Part shown: one piece after another, positions 3,045 to 6,000 of the stretch | How the letters are laid out: every line of letters begins with the position of its first letter | Numbering within the stretch: position 1 is the stretch's first letter | DNA from: Clostridia bacterium | GTDB lineage: Bacteria; Bacillota_A; Clostridia; Oscillospirales; Butyricicoccaceae | Direction of reading: 5' to 3' | Length of the DNA stretch: 6,000 bases | Assembly (NCBI GenBank): GCA_017548175.1 | Contig: JAFYMZ010000044.1 | Coordinates: 1 to 6,000 of the forward strand | Program-made: the position numbers and the translations under genes | Notes under the pieces: model-generated | Seen by the model: the letters and a program-made list of their open reading frames with translations, nothing else | Database searches by the model: none | Told to the model about the DNA's origin: nothing

Positions 3045-6000
3045 ATGCGGCAAAGAAAGGGAAGCGGAAAAGCGGTCCGCGCGCTGGCACTGGTGCTGGC
3101 TGTGCTGACGGTGGGGTTACTGTTGCCCCAAAGCCAAAACGCGCAAACGGAGCCGCAGGATGACCGGTGGTATCACGAGCCTGTGGCGGTGACCCCGTCG
3201 CAACCCATACCTGACGGAGAACACGAGATCCTGCAGTTGGCCAGCGGTCCGTTTTCCGGCGGCAGCGGTACGTCAAGTGATCCGTACTTGATCGCGACCA
3301 AGGCTGATCTGCAGAATCTGGCTTCTTATCCCAGCCGGCATTTCCGCCAGATTTGCGATATCTCATTGGGCGGAGCGCGGTTGACCTGGGGCGTGTATAC
3401 CTTTACCGGTGTTTATGACGGCGGCGGATACTCCATTTCTGACTTTGCCGGAACGGCAGAGACCGACGTGCTGTTTCGTGTCAATCAAGGCACGATTAAA
3501 AATGTGCATATTAAAAATGCCACGGCCGGTGACAGCACCCGTACAGCGGGTTATGTGATAACCGGTTTGCTGGTGCGTGAAAATCAAGGCTTGATTCAAA
3601 ACTGCTCCGTGTCCGGTGCAGTAAATATGACCAGTCCCGGTCCGCGTGTGTGGATGTATGCCGGCGGTCTGGTGGGAAGAAATAACGGCACGGTGGAAAA
3701 TTGCCGGAACGATGCCAGCGTGACGGTCTCGGTGCCGGAAAACTGTGAGATTTATGCCGGTGGCATCGTGGGCGAGAATAAGGGCGTTGTCAAAAACTGT
3801 ATGAATACAGGCGCGATTCGAGCCGAGGAAGGCTGGAAGTCCGTGGTTGGCGGTATTGCAGGTCTGAACACCGGCACGGTGCGAAGCACGAAAAATACCG
3901 GCAGCATTTATGGCTGCACCATGTACAACAACACGCAATCCTCGACCAATCAGGCATATGTTGGCGGCATCGTGGGACATAACAAGGGCACGGTATCCTA
4001 CGGTGAAAACGAAGGCGGTATAGAAGCAGAAGGCAAATCCGTGGGTCGCCACGCCTATGCCGGCGGTGTTACCGGCTATAACGGCGGTGCTTATTCCGAT
4101 GCAGGCCCTTATGTGGTGGAATACTCCAAAAACAGCGGCAGGGTAGAGGGTCACAGCAATAACGGCGAGGGCCGTGCCGGCGGCATTACCAGTACCTGCT
4201 ATAAGAACTCTTATGTGCGCTATTGCTGCAACACCGGGTCGGTGAATGCCACCAACAGCGGCAGCTCCAGTCTGACATTGGGCGGTGGTATTGCAGCCAC
4301 GGTGCAGTACGGTACGATGATGCAATGCTGCAACCACGGCGATGTGTATGTGACTTCGAACAATTATACGGCCATCGGCTGTGGTCTGGCATCGGCCAGC
4401 GACGGTGTCTTTGCGGACTGCTATAACGAAGGCAAGATTTATACGGATTACATTCCCAAGTCCTCCGGCAACTATGGCATTCTGGCGGCACTCTTTTACG
4501 ATAACGGAACCTCCTGCCAAAATTGCTATAACCTGGGTGACATCATCAGTACCAGCAGCACCAACCGGAAATACGGTTTGTATGCGGACCGCGGGGGTTA
4601 TGATCAGAATACGATCAACAACTGTTTTACCACCTGTTCGTATCGGGTGACCAAGAGCGGCGCACTGATCACGGAGGCGCAGGCGCAACAGCAGAACACC
4701 TTTACAGCCTATGATTTCACTCGCATTTGGGGAATTGATCCCAATGTAAACGGCGGTCATCCTTATCTGAAGGCCATCCCCGCAGCCAGTGACCCGAACT
4801 GGTATCGGGACCCCAATGCAGATATTCCGGTCAGTGGTGTAAGTCTGGATAAAACCTCTCTGACGATGGATTTGGGCGGTACGGCACAGCTGAACGCCAC
4901 GGTGCTGCCCGCGGATGCAAAGAACCAAGCGGTGGTTTGGAAATCTTCCAAACCCGGTGTAGTCTCTGTAGACGACACTGGTCGGGTACGCGCCCATGAC
5001 CCCGGCACTGCGACCATTACCGTGCAGACGGAAGAGGGCGGCTTCCGCGCCACCTGCGTCGTGCGGGTGACTTCAAAATCTCCCACCTTCTCCGGCGGCA
5101 GCGGCACGGCGGACGATCCCTATCTGATCGCCAATGCTGCGGACCTGCAAAACATCATTTACCGAAAGAGTGCCTGCTATCTGCAGATTGCCGATATTTC
5201 GCTGGAAGGGATGAACTTCCTGCCCATCGGCACGACGGCGGCACCCTTTACCGGTGTTTATGACGGCAACAAATGCCGCATCCTTGATTTGACGGTGGAG
5301 TCTGCCGAACAGACTCATCTGGGTCTGTTTGGTGCGTCTTCCGGTGTGATCCGCAATGTGCTGATGGCAGATTGCACGGTCATCGCAGCTTCGTCCACAG
5401 GTCGGATCTATTGCGGTGCGCTGGTAGCCTATAATACCGGCAGCATTTCCGGTTGTACGGTGGTGGCAAACCTGTCCGCCAATACCGCTTGGGAAGAACA
5501 GGATATATACATCGGCGGCCTGTGCGGCTACTCTGCGACGGCGCTGGAAAACTGCGCCTTTGGCGGCACCGTTCACGGCAAGGTTTCCTATCTGGATAGT
5601 ACGGTCTATGCCGGCGGTATCGCAGGTGTAGGCAACGGTGCGACGAATTGCCGCAATTACGGCAGAATCAGCGCGGTGGGCGCGCTGGATTGCGATGTGT
5701 ACACCGGCGGAATCCTGTCCTATGCCAACGGCCCGGTGTCCGATTGCTATAATGCCGGTGCGATCTCTGCCAGTGAATCCCGCTATGCGTTTGCCGGCGG
5801 TATTACCGGTTTGAATGCAGGCAATATCACCGGCTGTCGGAATGACGGTGATATTTATTCTGCCACGGCATATGCCGGTTCTTCTGACGGTGACCCCACG
5901 CCGCCCGAAGGCGCGCTGGCCGTTTTGATGGGTGGCCCCGAGGCACTGGCCGGCGGCATCACCGGCAGCAACTTTGCACTGTTGACCTACGGTGAGAACA
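3045..6000 (+). CDS. Large exported GLUG-repeat / Big_2 domain surface protein, 3' end outside the window
   Basis: The frame stays open for 985 codons and runs off the window. Residues 1 to about 33 form a signal peptide: a basic n-region (R2, R4, K5, K9, R12), a hydrophobic core ALALVLAVLTVGLLL (13-27), and cleavage probably near 28-34. After a Pro-rich linker, a module opens with FSGGSGTSSDPYLI (70-83), followed by FTGVYDG (120-126) and about 11 GLUG-type repeats (168-536) of the form YAGGIVGxNxGxVxNCxNxG. It closes with WGIDPNVNGGHPYL (562-575). A bacterial Ig-like Big_2 domain follows (595-676). A second module then begins with FSGGSGTADDPYLI (682-695) and FTGVYDG (735-741), with six repeats visible from 789. 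Such repeats are expected to form a beta-solenoid. A role in adhesion or in binding host or cell-wall glycans is inference, and no enzymatic motif is seen. About 29 cysteines are present. Any cell-wall anchor would lie in the unseen C-terminus. Confidence 0.88.
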   Translation, partial: MRQRKGSGKAVRALALVLAVLTVGLLLPQSQNAQTEPQDDRWYHEPVAVTPSQPIPDGEHEILQLASGPFSGGSGTSSDPYLIATKADLQNLASYPSRHFRQICDISLGGARLTWGVYTFTGVYDGGGYSISDFAGTAETDVLFRVNQGTIKNVHIKNATAGDSTRTAGYVITGLLVRENQGLIQNCSVSGAVNMTSPGPRVWMYAGGLVGRNNGTVENCRNDASVTVSVPENCEIYAGGIVGENKGVVKNCMNTGAIRAEEGWKSVVGGIAGLNTGTVRSTKNTGSIYGCTMYNNTQSSTNQAYVGGIVGHNKGTVSYGENEGGIEAEGKSVGRHAYAGGVTGYNGGAYSDAGPYVVEYSKNSGRVEGHSNNGEGRAGGITSTCYKNSYVRYCCNTGSVNATNSGSSSLTLGGGIAATVQYGTMMQCCNHGDVYVTSNNYTAIGCGLASASDGVFADCYNEGKIYTDYIPKSSGNYGILAALFYDNGTSCQNCYNLGDIISTSSTNRKYGLYADRGGYDQNTINNCFTTCSYRVTKSGALITEAQAQQQNTFTAYDFTRIWGIDPNVNGGHPYLKAIPAASDPNWYRDPNADIPVSGVSLDKTSLTMDLGGTAQLNATVLPADAKNQAVVWKSSKPGVVSVDDTGRVRAHDPGTATITVQTEEGGFRATCVVRVTSKSPTFSGGSGTADDPYLIANAADLQNIIYRKSACYLQIADISLEGMNFLPIGTTAAPFTGVYDGNKCRILDLTVESAEQTHLGLFGASSGVIRNVLMADCTVIAASSTGRIYCGALVAYNTGSISGCTVVANLSANTAWEEQDIYIGGLCGYSATALENCAFGGTVHGKVSYLDSTVYAGGIAGVGNGATNCRNYGRISAVGALDCDVYTGGILSYANGPVSDCYNAGAISASESRYAFAGGITGLNAGNITGCRNDGDIYSATAYAGSSDGDPTPPEGALAVLMGGPEALAGGITGSNFALLTYGEN
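3400..3422 (+). repeat. 23-nt perfect direct repeat, copy 1
   Basis: This encodes FTGVYDG near the front of the first module. It is identical over 23 nt to 5245-5267, exactly 1845 nt (615 codons) downstream in the same frame. It marks the duplicated module at the DNA level. Confidence 0.9.
3546..4652 (+). repeat. First GLUG-type repeat array (about 11 units, coding)
   Basis: Units of about 31-39 residues begin near 3546, 3657, 3753, 3846, 3957, 4056, 4173 and 4278 and continue more degenerately to about 4652. The core is Y-A-G-G-I/V-x-G followed by N-x-G-x-[IV]-x-N-C-x-N-x-G. The first five or six units fit best. Later ones lose the second glycine or replace the N-C turn with C-C (YCCN, QCCN). 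At DNA level, the 12-mer TATGCCGGCGGT recurs exactly at 3657 and 4056 in this array, and at 5607 in the second. Confidence 0.82.
4827..5075 (+). other. Bacterial Ig-like (Big_2) domain-coding segment
   Basis: Residues 595 to about 677 read PVSGVSLDKTSLTMDLGGTA, then QLNATVLPADAKNQAVVWKS, then a KPGVVSVDDTGRV turn and a final GTATITV strand. This is the standard Big_2 layout: a V-x-L opening strand, L-x-P-x-[DN]A, VxWxSS, a glycine turn ('G.V.A...G.A.I.V') and a closing V-x-V. It sits exactly between the two GLUG modules as a spacer. Confidence 0.9.
5245..5267 (+). repeat. 23-nt perfect direct repeat, copy 2
   Basis: This is identical to 3400-3422 and again encodes FTGVYDG, at residues 735-741. 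A second shared stretch, TCCGGCGGCAGCGG, occurs at 3255 and 5091, at the head of each module. Confidence 0.9.
5409..6000 (+). repeat. Second GLUG-type repeat array (six units seen, continues beyond window)
   Basis: Units start at 5409, 5508, 5607, 5700, 5790 and 5946. The period is very regular (99, 99, 93 and 90 nt) until the last interval of 156 nt. That longer interval holds an inserted segment of about 20 residues, SSDGDPTPPEGALAVLMGG. Four of the first five units carry a Gly-Gly turn and all have a Cys at the conserved turn; the last is cut by the window edge. Confidence 0.85.

Noticed and set aside
3363..4997. 544-codon open frame on the minus strand
   Set aside because: This is antisense to the repeat-protein gene in the same codon register. 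Its apparent His/Ile/Gly repeats mirror the GLUG repeats. It has no convincing start context.
5073..5576. 167-codon open frame on the minus strand
   Set aside because: This is another mirror of the repeat gene, with no recognisable domain.
3546..6000. CRISPR-like or intergenic tandem repeat
   Set aside because: The periodicity is at protein level in one continuous frame. Units differ at most third codon positions and no identical repeat/unique spacer pattern exists.

Overview
All genes in this window lie on the plus strand, in two transcription units. The ribosome-binding sites are strong and AGGAGG-like, the base composition is fairly GC-rich, and codon choice avoids TTA, CTA and TCA. The enzymes are typical of anaerobic fermenters. 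Together this suggests a GC-rich anaerobic Gram-positive of the Clostridia, for example a gut member of the Oscillospiraceae. The taxonomic placement is inference from gene content and style, not from a marker gene.

Unit 1 (1-2949) is the distal end of a catabolic operon. It holds the last 23 codons of a CitE-type lyase beta subunit, a complete CitF-type lyase alpha subunit (74-1483), and the alpha (1502-2341) and beta (2341-2901) subunits of a two-subunit class I [4Fe-4S] hydro-lyase of the fumarase/tartrate dehydratase family. The genes are tightly packed, with gaps of 1 nt and 18 nt and a 1-nt overlap. The operon ends at a strong intrinsic terminator (2920-2949). The default annotation is citrate lyase plus fumarase. 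However, a CitE/CitF lyase next to a two-subunit class I hydratase also fits citramalate lyase plus mesaconase, the last two steps of glutamate fermentation through methylaspartate. The window alone cannot decide between these.

Unit 2 (about 2980 to beyond 6000) has its own sigma-A-like promoter and ribosome-binding site. It contains the first 985 codons of a very large exported protein that is still open at the window edge. The visible part has a signal peptide, a first module that opens with FSGGSGT...DPYLI and carries about 11 GLUG-type repeats, a bacterial Ig-like (Big_2) domain, and then a second copy of the module. The protein is unusually rich in cysteine, mostly in the N-C turn of the repeats. 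It is probably a cell-surface or secreted beta-solenoid protein, perhaps an adhesin, of unknown ligand.

There is no RNA gene, CRISPR array, insertion sequence or phage gene that I can support. I see no clearly novel defence or mobile system. The most useful second looks are the alternative pathway assignment of the operon and the modular, cysteine-rich repeat protein with an in-frame long direct repeat.
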